From positions 186,001 to 250,000 of the forward strand of contig NMRA01000138.1 of assembly GCA_002633005.1 (NCBI GenBank): a DNA stretch of 64,000 nucleotides, given 5' to 3'. Each line of letters starts with the position of its first letter. The first letter of the stretch is position 1. The notes beneath the pieces are model-generated. The model was not told where the DNA came from. It made no database searches and saw nothing but the letters and a program-made list of their open reading frames with translations. Positions 25,901 through 37,900 of the stretch are shown in pieces. The position numbers and the translations under genes were made by a program. The stretch comes from Phoronis australis (Eukaryota; Phoronida; Phoronidae).

Positions 25901-28900
25901 ATGTAATGTATCTTTCAAGAGATGTATGAAATGATAATGAATCACTATAGCAGATGCACTGTTTTGTTGACAAAACATATTGATCAAAAGCAACTTGTAT
26001 TGACCATGCAGTTTAACAAAGACTGAAACAAAACTGAAAAGTAGCAACTCCTGGAGTGTAATCTTTTTGGAAATTTAAGTAGAAATTATTTTTGTCATTT
26101 TCCGTTCTGCTTTTGTGCAAACTCACGATAAGTGTCAATTATTCTGAGGTCGAGTACATTATGATTTATGCATGAGTTTCTACTTCAAATTCGCACTTGA
26201 TGACCCATAGATTCGAGCGACAAATGTCCAGTAAAAACTCGAGGATTAGACAGTTATCCACATAAGCCATTATTTACTTAAGCATGCGATGCGCTTATGC
26301 CCATCACATGGATCTCACAAGTTAAACAATAGCTTGCGAAATCCATAGGATATCATTTGATATATATAGGCTACCATAAATAGGCGAATACAGTAAAATC
26401 ATTTGATATATATAGGCTACCATAAATAGGCGAATACAGTAAAATCATTTGATATATATAGGCTACCATAAATAGGCGAATACAGTAAAATCATTTGATA
26501 TATATAGGCTACCATAAATAGGCGAATACAGTAAAATCATTTGATATATATAGGCTACCATAAATAGGCGAATACAGTAAAATCATTTGATATATATAGG
26601 CTACCATAAATAGGCGAATACAGTAAAATCTCACCATTTTCAAACTAACATAATTGGCAAAATCGATATTTTTTCATTTTGCAAAGCACGAAGTATTGTG
26701 AATGCTTGTACTTTTTCAAAACAATGTTTGGTAGTTGTGATGGTATAAAACTATAGTTTATTTAAATTGGTGAGATTTTACCATATATATACGACTTTAC
26801 CTCATATATACCATATATCTGTGTATTTGGGTAGCAGACCTTCTTTTATACATGTTTCATTGAAAAGTAAGCTGTTCTTGGCCTTAGATTGCTTGTTCAA
26901 CAAACTTTCCTATTGTCTACATAAATGTCTTTCTTCAGATGGCAGTTGAAATAGTGGATCACCGAGTGTAAGTGGCACCACCAACACAAATATATGAGTA
27001 TATATAACATAAAACACTGAACAAAACATTTCATAATAAAACAGTTGCTGTACTTCGACTAGACTTCAGTCACCCAAGGCAAATAAATTTAAAATCATAA
27101 ATGCTCGTGTATGATACATGAAACAAGAACAATGACATTAAACACGAATATAAGGTAGCATATATAAGAGCGTAATTACAGAAGGAATTGTCATGGAAAT
27201 TAGTGTACTATAAAACATTTAATAAAATACATAGGTGTTACAACATATGGACATTATTTATATAACGACAAGGTATGATGGAACCCAGTATCTTGGGAAT
27301 TTATTTCAGAAGTTTCAGTTTTTATTATTAAAGCTTCGAGAATTTTCAAACAAAAGGAGTCCCGTTCGAAATACCTGATGATGGTACCGTATTGTCAACA
27401 ATATTTGAACGGGAAATTTTCTGTTTGTGGAGTGTTTGAAGGTGATCTTTAATGAATCCATTTTGTAAATGCATAGACCGGCAATTGCCCTCACAACGAA
27501 TGTATTCGTTCAAACACTGAATGCTCAAGGTATGTTGGTTATACAACTTGCACTTTATCTCCTTCATAAAAAAAATAAAAAATACAATTTCACTTGTCCA
27601 CCTTATTGCGTCCCAAATTGGTGATATTTTACATTACATATACACATCATTCACACTTTCTGCTGTCGTACTGAGATTGCTTTTTGAAATAGCAAATCCC
27701 AACATCACGTAAATGCAATATGACATGATGAATTCTTGCGTTCTGTTTTCCAAACCCAATCTCAGCTCACGATATAAAAAGGCTGTATCTAGTCAGTACT
27801 AAATGACATCAACATCTCTCAAATTAACTGTAACGAATCTCTAAACAATATAGAAAAATATCTATTAGTGGAGGCTTTGTAAATCCCCTTTATCACAGTT
27901 GCCATAATACAAAATCTCCTTTTAGGTTTTAAAAACAATGCATTCCGCGCTTTATCACAATGCAAAACGTAATTTTTTCACGTACTTTATTATATTTTTG
28001 TCTCAAATGCATTGTTTGTTAAACCTAACAAGAGGATCATTTTTTAAATGGCAACTGCATGAATAATGGTTATAGCACTATGTGTCTGTGTTCCGTGCGA
28101 CAATTGTTATAGAATTTTATCACCTGAACTTGTAATTATACACCTAGTATTTTATACACTGAAATGCAACTTGAACTTATCCTAAGTCTATTTTGTAGTT
28201 GAGTTTGTGTATGCCCCTCCCAACATGTATTGTGGGAATTGCAGGTAAAAAGATGAAGTTACTTAACAGTTAGCTCCTCCTCACTCTTTATTTCAGTTCT
28301 ACTATGGCAAGCACGTGCAAGCCTGAATTAATGACAGTATCTTCAGCAAGCAATGCCACATCCATTATACATGCTATCTGGCTGTACCCAGTGTCACAGG
28401 AATGAACAGTACACTGGTTACCCCAAAACTATAAAACGTGAACACACATGAAATCGCCATATGCTATCTCAATGTCAATCTCGATATGATATAGCAGACA
28501 GTCTCTATTGCTGGTGAAATAGGAAAACATGTAGACTCTGTTGCTGTAAAATGGAATGCTACTTTTTATTAACTATGATTCATCATTCACATTCGTTTTT
28601 CCAGTTGACCCTGCATGAACTATAGAAAATATTTAGTGTATTTGTCCTAAGGCTGCACTTTTGATCTCAGGTTACACGCTAAATTATCGAAGATTGAGAT
28701 GGGCGGCGCAGCACTGAAAAAAGTGGGGGCTATACCCCCAGCCCCCTATGGTGCATGTGACCCATGATTGAAAAATTCCTCGTATTTCTCCATGCACATG
28801 CACGTAGTGCAGGCAAAGCTGTTCACCAAATTATTCTTAAAAACAGTTGGCACAGCTCACAGCTGCTGTGTATATTGTGGTTCATTAGTACATCAGGTAA

Positions 28901-31900
28901 CAATCCTGACAAATGTGCACTTAGATAGTGCAACTGCCACTGCATTTGCACAAAGAAGAATGCGAGGCACTCCAGTCTTCTAGTTTATACTGGCATTTGC
29001 ATGGTTTTGAGACGATTGGGTTTTCAATTGTGAAGAACATGGGTGCTATTTTTTTCACGACAATTCTAACCACACACCAGACTGAGCAAAGCAATTGAAC
29101 TTAAAATTGGGTGAAGGGCTAGTCACATGAAAACTAGCAAATGTAATTCTGGTAGATTTTTGAGATTATCTCTGAAACGTAATTACCACTAAGGGGCACT
29201 GCGGGAGTCAGAATCTGACTGTGAGATTCATCTGATAATCAACACCAGTAACTCTCACATTAACTGCAAAATGATTCTTTAAGGGGTTTGGTGAACTAAT
29301 AAAACTGCCTAAAGGGACACAGCCCATGACTGAACTGTATGAAATGTGCAAGTGCATCTCAATTATTGCCAACTTTCATCAAGATTTTTCATCCAACTTG
29401 GAATAGATTGTATCATATGTAAAAGAAACAAAACTTTCACTCCCGAGCACATAGCAGTTGAAACAGTCCAGCAACCAATGTTTTTGTCAATTGTAAGATC
29501 AGCATCAAACTTTGTATTGATTCTTAAAACAATTTGAAAAAAGATGGGTGCCAAAAGATGGGTGCCAAAACACAAACAAAAAATATTAAAATTGACACAA
29601 GAAGAACACAAGCTGCAAAAATAGAGAGGTGTCATCTACTTTATAGAAACACACCTGTCAAATTCCACAGAGTTCCAACAAGAGTAGTTTTCAGGGCTTG
29701 GAATGACCCATGACAAAAAAGAGGAATATTTTTACTGCTCCACATACGCATTGCAACCTAAACAACCATACCTCAACAGATCGAAAAAAAATTATTATCG
29801 AAACATGCCCTGTAACTGTGTCGTGTTGGCAAAGCGCACTCATCTTAAGCAGTACCTGACATCTGTTTCAGCAACTATAATGAAGGCGATTAGATGCAAA
29901 AAAAGATATTTTTTAAAATTAAAATGATAAAGGTAATGACGAAAAATTTGAAGTGTGAGTGACAGGAACTTACTCTAGATTGGCTGCAGGGAGACCTATA
30001 AAATTATCAGTTCTTATAATTATCAAAAAAATTTTGAAAATCGATCCAGAGATTATCAGGAAAGCCTGAAATACATACACATTTAATTCCAACAAAAAAT
30101 TAAATTCCAACTCAATTGGAAAAAAGTCAAAACGAAAACCTGTGGCTCATACCCCAACTATTAGCATGGAAAAAATGAAAGTCAAAAACAACATACTTTA
30201 AACTATAGAAATACATCAATGACAATCCTAAGTTGGCCAAACTTTTCAGTTTCACACAGTAATTATAGGAGTTAATTGTTCATAAGCCACGCTGGTGTGA
30301 CATAAGAAATAACTACAAGGACACTCAAAATAAGCTAAATTGGAATACATCAATAGCAATTTAAAACACATTTGCAGTAACGAAAATAGCACTTTGTATC
30401 CCGTTTCGGCGGCACGGAGAAAATCCGACTCGGGGCTAGCAGCCAACTTGGCATTGAACAGCCGGCACAGGCTTGCACGTGGGATCAAAAAAAAAAAAAG
30501 AATTTCATACATCACTCACATTCCATAATTCCAATCCAAAGAATTACCGCTCACGGTTGAATTTCCGCATTTTTCTTTCTTGTGTTTCATCGTTTCCAGG
30601 TGGTCCTCCGTGATTCTGCCTCTGTCAAAGTTTACAGCGCGTAAACCCTGACTTTTTTGTTTGCGAACACATTGACCGTTTCCTTTATCCACTTTTTCCA
30701 CGAAATATTCTGTCTAATCCAAGCTCTACACAATTTTGGCAGCAGAATCGCACTATTTGTCACCGCGATAATACCACATGCAGATATCATTGATGAACCA
30801 CGCTATCCCAGGTGCCCCGGCAATTACGATTTTTGTTCTTGCGACACATAAAGAGCAGTTTCCGCTTTTCCAGTCGTCGGCAATGCCGCAGTTAGAAACC
30901 AATTTGCTGCGGAAATTTTACTGCAAATCCAATTCATTTTTCTGCGGAAATATAGCAAAAATGCGCGGAGGGAATAGAAGAAAAAAAAATGGAAATCCGC
31001 GTTTAAGCGGAAAATTCCAAGCCTTGAGTTTTATAGGCAAAATTGACAAAGGGGGCATACCAGTCAAAAGTTGAATACAAAGACATCCATAAGTCTAACG
31101 AAAACTGCGCTCTTGAACACATCTTCCAAATTCAATGATGATCATTTAAAGAACTTGGTAGAATATGCTCATTCAAATTTTATGATGAAGCTTCACCAAA
31201 GTTGGTGTGGAGATATTGAGGTTAGGCGCATAAAAGTTCACTATGGGGCATAGCAGTAAACAGATTTGTCTGAAAATAAACATCATTCACACTTTCCTCA
31301 CTAGAAATATGTTGAATTTCAGGACCTTCTCCAAACTTAGTACAAATTGACAGGCAAAAAAAAACTGCTATACATACACCTGCGACATTTCATGCAGATC
31401 CTGTTCAGGTTAGTTAGAGATACAACCGCAGACACAAAAAACCCACTAGGGAGCACCAGATTTTTTCCATAATCATTCTTCAAGGCAGATGTCAAAAACA
31501 CTCGAAATTTGAAAACTGGCAAATAGATGGAATAGAATTGTCAAAGCCATGCGGACATGGAAAGGCATTGTCGTCTCCTTAATAGAAACCTATAAACCAA
31601 TAAACCAAATTTCATGAAAATCCATTCAAGAACTCTGAAGATGCACAAGGCAACCATAAAAAACTAAAATTGCCACTATGTTGCATAGAGGTAGTCAGAC
31701 TGGTCTGAAGTATGTCATCATCTAGCTTCATAGGAATATTTGCTAAATCTCACAAGATCCTGCATTGCGTTTAGGAGATACAGCAGCAGACACCGGGAAC
31801 CCAGACAAAGATGACGATAATATGAACACACATGTAAATTTGTGGTCGCATAAAAATAGGAATGGAATTTTATTGAGGAAACCTGTCCATGGGTTGAAAA

Positions 31901-34900
31901 AATGCGAGTGCATCCCTGGATTGCAAATCAGAAAATGAAAATGTTGTCCAAATTAAGAGGAAGAATACAAAAACAAGTATATCAACTTCAACTGTCCAGA
32001 AGACATTTCGATTTAATGACAACCTTATAACTACATAGCTACATGTTTGACTAGCAGTTGATACTCAGGTGTGCAGCCGTCAGATTGAGATCAGACACTC
32101 TTTTAACTTTAAAGTATTACCATTGACTTTTTTTCTTTCCACGTTGTTATTAGCAACTTTATCTTTGCCTTTAACTTTGTTACTGTCACCTTGATCAATA
32201 GCATTCTCCTTTCCTTTCCCACTCCCACCAAAGCAACACTTAATAAAGAATAGCGGCTCAACAAGTCGCGAGTTCATCTTCAACCTGAATCAATCCTGTC
32301 CATGAATTACTCAAACATGTTTGAGAACTATCCTCCCCTCAGTTAAAACACAATTCCACCCTTGAAGATCAGACAAGTTATAAAAGCACACTTTCCTAAC
32401 CACAGATGCTTATAGATGCATTGGCATAGTAGAGGTCACAGTCTACAATTATCCTATTGTTGAAAACCATCAGTCTGTATTCAGCTGTTCACAAAACAAG
32501 GTAATCTATTGCATATGGCCATTCAGTCATAGCAAACTAGGTGAGAAGCCTCTTGGCTCACTCTATCCAGTGGTTCAATGCTGCAATACTAATATCCATC
32601 CATAAGTCCTGAAGCCCTTGAAGAATAAGGTGTCTGTAGACACTGACAGATATGCCGAGTGCTCCTAACTGAAGCAAATATTCACAGAATAGCATGAATA
32701 GGCTGTTGAAACAACCTCATGAAGTTCACGTCAATTCATTCGCTCTAGGCTGTGTCAACCCACATGTACGTGATCCATGATTCGCTTTAAATTAATCTAT
32801 ATACATCAACACCATCTTGGAAAAAGAGATCGACTGCAGCACGGACACTGCATGGACACAGTATGGTCAACAAAATAAAACTTCACTGTCAACTGTAAAG
32901 ATCAATATCAGCAGTCAAATGAAACCATGAGGGTTGATATTGCCACCAGACCTTGGCCTAACATCAAAGTAGGCTACCCTGCTAGATTGATGCTGATTCT
33001 GTATACCACCAACACCACAAACCTCAGATTGAAGCATGAAACCAGTGCACAGTTCTAATGAGTTGAGCAGTCCACAATAAGGTTTTATTGAACCACTGTC
33101 AGTCTTGTATGGTTTGGACAGTCTATACACATAAGAAATTGTGAAACTGTTGCATAACCTTGGTCTATTGCAGAATGGAGGTGAAAGCCTTGTATTTAAC
33201 CTGGGAGTACAGGACATTAGACTATCCTTTCCAAGTTCACCTTCAGCTTCAGAAAGTACAATACAAACCAATCTGTATATATTTATGAATGATCACTGTC
33301 TACATATGGCCGATTCTCGTGTACAGTAACCGGTCAACACTGTCGCACAAAATAAAAGAATTAAATTGAAGAGGCAGGGGTGTGTGAAAGTAGTAGAATG
33401 GCCAGAAATATCATAAGGCCAGTGTTTGAAATGATATAGAAAGTAAAAAAATCGCCAGAGAGCAACCAGCGTGCGAATTAATAGAAAGGCCGATGTTTCG
33501 GCACTGAGTGGGGATTAATCCCAGTGGCGGATCTACGTTTTCAGCAAGGGGGGGTTTAGGATTCCCGCCAAGGTCGAATCCTAGGCGCGTGGCGCCGTCA
33601 ACNNNNNNNNNNNNNNNNNNGTTTCTGGCACTTAACATGTCTCTGGAGTTTTTCTTAAGATAATTAAAAACCCTTCTCGATTTCGTCACATGAACTTGGC
33701 ACATAAGTTTCGTGAAACCATATTGTGCACATCTGGGTATGAGTCACGCCACCAGCAAAAACTTTTGTTGGAACATCTGCTTACACACACCTTTTTAGCA
33801 TACGAAAAGTTGTATACGAAAAAGTGTGGTGTGTATACAGGGGTTAAGACAATTTCCAAATATTCAAGACCATAATTAAAGCGCACCGACGCGGCGTAAA
33901 AACTTGAATATCAGATGATCGCGTAACAGCAGCCTCAAGTTGTTTAGAACGAAGACCTGTACTGTTAGTCCGGAAATAAACATGTGTTCTGTCTCGTTAC
34001 GAGAAAAACTGGCGAACGATGGTGCTCTCAACTCATAGTCTATTATCAAAAGCGACAATAAATAATTATAGGTATCACTTTATTAAGCTGAATCACGTTG
34101 ACAACAATTGAAAAACGTCAAATCTATCAGGAAACAATTAAATCATCTGAAAACAGTTTCACGAAACCAAAACATCCTGTGCACACTGGTGAAAAGATAC
34201 ACTGGACTAGTTTGCAACACTGAGAGTACACAAAAAGCTGACCTGGTCCGTCACGAGACCACGAGTACACCTGTGCTTATTATCCCTATACAAATAGTCG
34301 ATCCGTCGTGGGACCAAACAGTACTGGCTGAGATAAATAGTTTTACAAAGCACACTTTGGTAAAAAAAATCACAAGACTAGTTCGCCGTGGGACCAGAAG
34401 TACACTGAAACTCAACATCTACACAAATCAATCTGGCCTGGTCTGTCGCGAGACCTAAAGTGTACAATGCAAAAAAATTTTGAATTGAAAACTTCTCTCT
34501 AAAATTTTAATCCCCAGTGGTTACTCATACGTTAGTCCTATCCTTCTGTTGTCTAGACTGCCGAGGAATTTGTATATCGGATCCAATGATTTGCTCGTCT
34601 TGGAACCATTCTACCCACATATCTTCTCTACCCACATATCTTCGATGTTTGTTCCCAACACTTGCACTTCGTCAACTGCTGTGTCAATGAGCTTGTAAGC
34701 CTCTACAATGTCAGCATCTCGTTTCGCAGCTCAGTTGACACTAAGACCCTTGAGGTTGCCAAGTCCATTCGAAAGACTCACATGCGCAACTAAATTTGAT
34801 CCGTTCATCATGGACTACTTCAAACCTTGACGAAGCATCCCAGGACCTATTTGCATCTCTGGCAATTTTCGAAATAAACGTCCCAATGTCTGAACGCTTG

Positions 34901-37900
34901 AAACCCGAAGTCCTAAGATCAAATAAATGCCCATGGGCATGAGCGTTTCATCGGGTGAGCCTTTCTGCGGAAATTCCCAGTATAGAAGACGGCAGTGTGC
35001 TTATTGCAGGTAGACAGACGGTAGGTGTTGAGGTCGGAACTAGGGCTCCTTAGGAGGCCTATTTAACATCGCACGAGTCCCGCAAGACTTTGTTGTGAAA
35101 GAACAGCCTCCCCGCAATTTCTGGTACTGTACATTTTTCGCGAATGCGGTCACTTTCTCAATGTGAGTGCCCCCTTGGTCATTCCTTGTATAGACATAAC
35201 TTGTTATAGAGTGTGTCTTCAAACGGACTCGCGACCAGACCACGGCGCCCGCCACAATAGCAATTCTTCGGAAAAAGAATTTTTTAAAAAAATATTACAT
35301 GTACATGTACACAATATTACATGTGCATGTACACTGTATGATATTGCGCAAGTCAACTTTACTATACATCAGTTACAAACGTGTGGAGTGTAATAGAATG
35401 ACACGGCATAACAGATGAGGTAAAAACGTTGCACGTCAATTCACCTGAATATCATGGTTGCGTCACCGCAGTATTTCCCCTAATCAAATCAAAACATATC
35501 TTAGAGTAAAGAAGCTAGTTACCTAAAGAAATCAGCTATAGAACTGCTCTTTCAGCGGTGAATCCATCTAAAATGCTTGGCTACTTCAGTAGTGTCGACG
35601 GAAGCACGCGCACAATAAATTCCCGCGCGTTTTGCCGATGAGCCACAAAGACTCAGCAATTCACAATGCAAAAAAACTATATTTTCAGAGTGAACCCCCC
35701 TCTCAATTTTTTCCAAGTTGGTTTACTTGGGGTTTACACACGCTGGCGGTGCCGTTTTTGTTTTGCTGGAGACGCTTTTGTTTTTTTTTTTTAATTTTTG
35801 GGTCCTGGCCCGAGGGGGGGGGTTTAAACCCCCTGAACCCCCCCCCGTAGATCCGCCACTGAATCCATTTTATTAAAATATGGTAGCATGCTTTCAAGGG
35901 ATGTGAATAGAAAGTAAACATGATCAGGCTGGGCTAATCAGAGTGCAAAATTTTAGAAATAGGTCAACATGCTTTCACAAGGGATGTGCGAATGAATAGA
36001 AAGTAAACATGATCAGGCCAGGCTAATAATTGGAGTGCAAAGTTTTAGAAATAGGTCAACATGCTTTCACAAAGGATGTGCCAATGAATAGAAAGTAAAT
36101 GACATGTGGGCTTCTGCACCACGTTCGAATTAACTTAAGAAGGGTAAAGTAGGCCCTATTGTTTTTGTTAAATAATTTTGAGTGTGCAGAAATTTAGAAT
36201 GTGCAAAATTGTAGAGCGGTTACGGTAACTTCCCATCATCACTGACAGGGATACGTACGAACTTCTACCGACAGGGATTACTACGCTGAACTTGTCACAG
36301 GAATACAAGAACAATTAAGAGCAACCCAAAGCATTGAAATGCACCAATGAATGGACCACAAATGCAGTAGGTGTTAATATGGTAAGTTTCAAAAAAATGC
36401 ACTAGGTCGCACAGACCATTATGTAAAACCCATCCCAAAATAAGAACACCAGTTGCCATAGTGCTAAATGTCATGAAAATCTGTCTCATGACCACTAAAG
36501 ATACATTTAAGGCAAACATGAAAGAATAGAATAAGTGCTACAACGAGGCACAGCCGGAGGCGAATTAATCTGAGAGAAGTTATCACATGTCACGTTCAAA
36601 GGAACACTCCTCCCAACTTTCCCAAAGATCCTGCAAGGGGTACAGGAGCTACAATTATAGATAAAAAAACAACAAAATGGAGGAAGTGAAAATGTGAATA
36701 TAGTCTGTGGTGTGCTGTACAGACAAATTGATGCTTAATTGGGATACCTTCAAGAAATATGAAAAGGTTGTGCCTTTTCGGTGTACATTTCTACTGTCAC
36801 TGACTTTTGTTTACCTTTGCTGCCTTGTATTCACACAGTGTGAACAACACACTGGTTAAATCGGCCACGCCACTATTAACCATTACTACAGAAACGAAAT
36901 ATCTGCAGTAGAGAGAAAACTGTGATTTCCAAGACAGGGATGAGATGATACGCGACCGACTTGTCATAGGTATACGGGATCGAGATGTGTCAAAAGAGTT
37001 ACAACTGAAATCAGGGCTTACACTCGAGCAAGCTATCTTGTCCTCTAGACAGGCCGAGCAGGTCAATTCCCAGATGCGGCAGTTGTCACTCGCAACTGGC
37101 CCAGATAGGCCATGGGTGCCATCAGAGGTCATAGACGAGGTCAGCATCACGTTCCTCATGGTAGAGGCAAAAGTAGGCCTAAACGCGACAGTGGCACGCA
37201 ACAGAATTGTGGTCAATGCGGTTACATTAAACACAAACCTGGTGAAACATGCCCAGCGACTGATCAGCTGTGCAACAGATGTCATCGAAAAGGACATTTT
37301 AAATCGCAATGCAGGTCAAAGACAATTAAAGAAGTATTCATTGGAAACGATGAAGAAAGTGAGTCAAATGCATACTTCCTTGGTAGTTGTACAGTTGTTG
37401 ATGACGAGGAAACGTCTGACAATTGGACAGTGAATCTGACAATCCACGGCAAGTTAGTCGAGTTCAAGATCGATACCGGAGCCGATATTTCGATCATGCC
37501 AGAGTCCGTCTATGAGACACTCAACCCCGACCCGCTTTAGAGCAGACAGAAACTGCCTTGTTCACTCCTAGCGGTAGACTTAAGACGTCAGGTTCTTTTC
37601 TCGCGTCAGTAAAACATGATGAGAGTAAATACAAGTTTCGCGTCTTTGTTGCATCCGGAACAAAGAGTTGTCTGTTGAGCTGAAATGTTTCCATGAAACT
37701 TGGACTTGTTCGATGCGTAGGTGTAGTCTGTTTTTGCTACAACAGAACTACTGAAGTGTGACCCGATCAAGATACATTTGAAAGAATACGCAGAACCTTA
37801 CAGTTTGAACGCAGTGAGGCGAATATCCATACCACTGATGCCGAACGTTAAGGCTGAAATCGAGTGAATGGTTGCAGGTGACATAATCAAACCAGTAACT

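Larger units (their letters stand above)
33522..35861 (-). mobile_element. hAT-like element with degraded DUF4371-type transposase
   Basis: CAGTGGCGGATCTACG at 33522 and its exact inverse CGTAGATCCGCCACTG ending at 35861, each followed inward by a G-run, give 16-bp TIRs of a well-known hAT type. On the minus strand at about 34920-34500 a broken reading frame gives segments such as [17 protein letters not shown] and [13 protein letters not shown], which resemble the hAT family with DUF4371 and its PRxxxRQxxRxN motif. Stops and a frame change at a small direct duplication show it is dead. No clean target duplication. It contains the assembly gap. Confidence 0.7.

Noticed and set aside
26352-26630. 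Regular repeats considered as a CRISPR-like array
   Set aside because: The repeats are contiguous without variable spacers and the genome is eukaryotic; this is a minisatellite.
34108-34458. 116-codon plus-strand ORF
   Set aside because: Produced by the degenerate repeat units; no domain.
36797-37309. 170-codon minus-strand ORF
   Set aside because: Antisense shadow of the Gypsy gag region.
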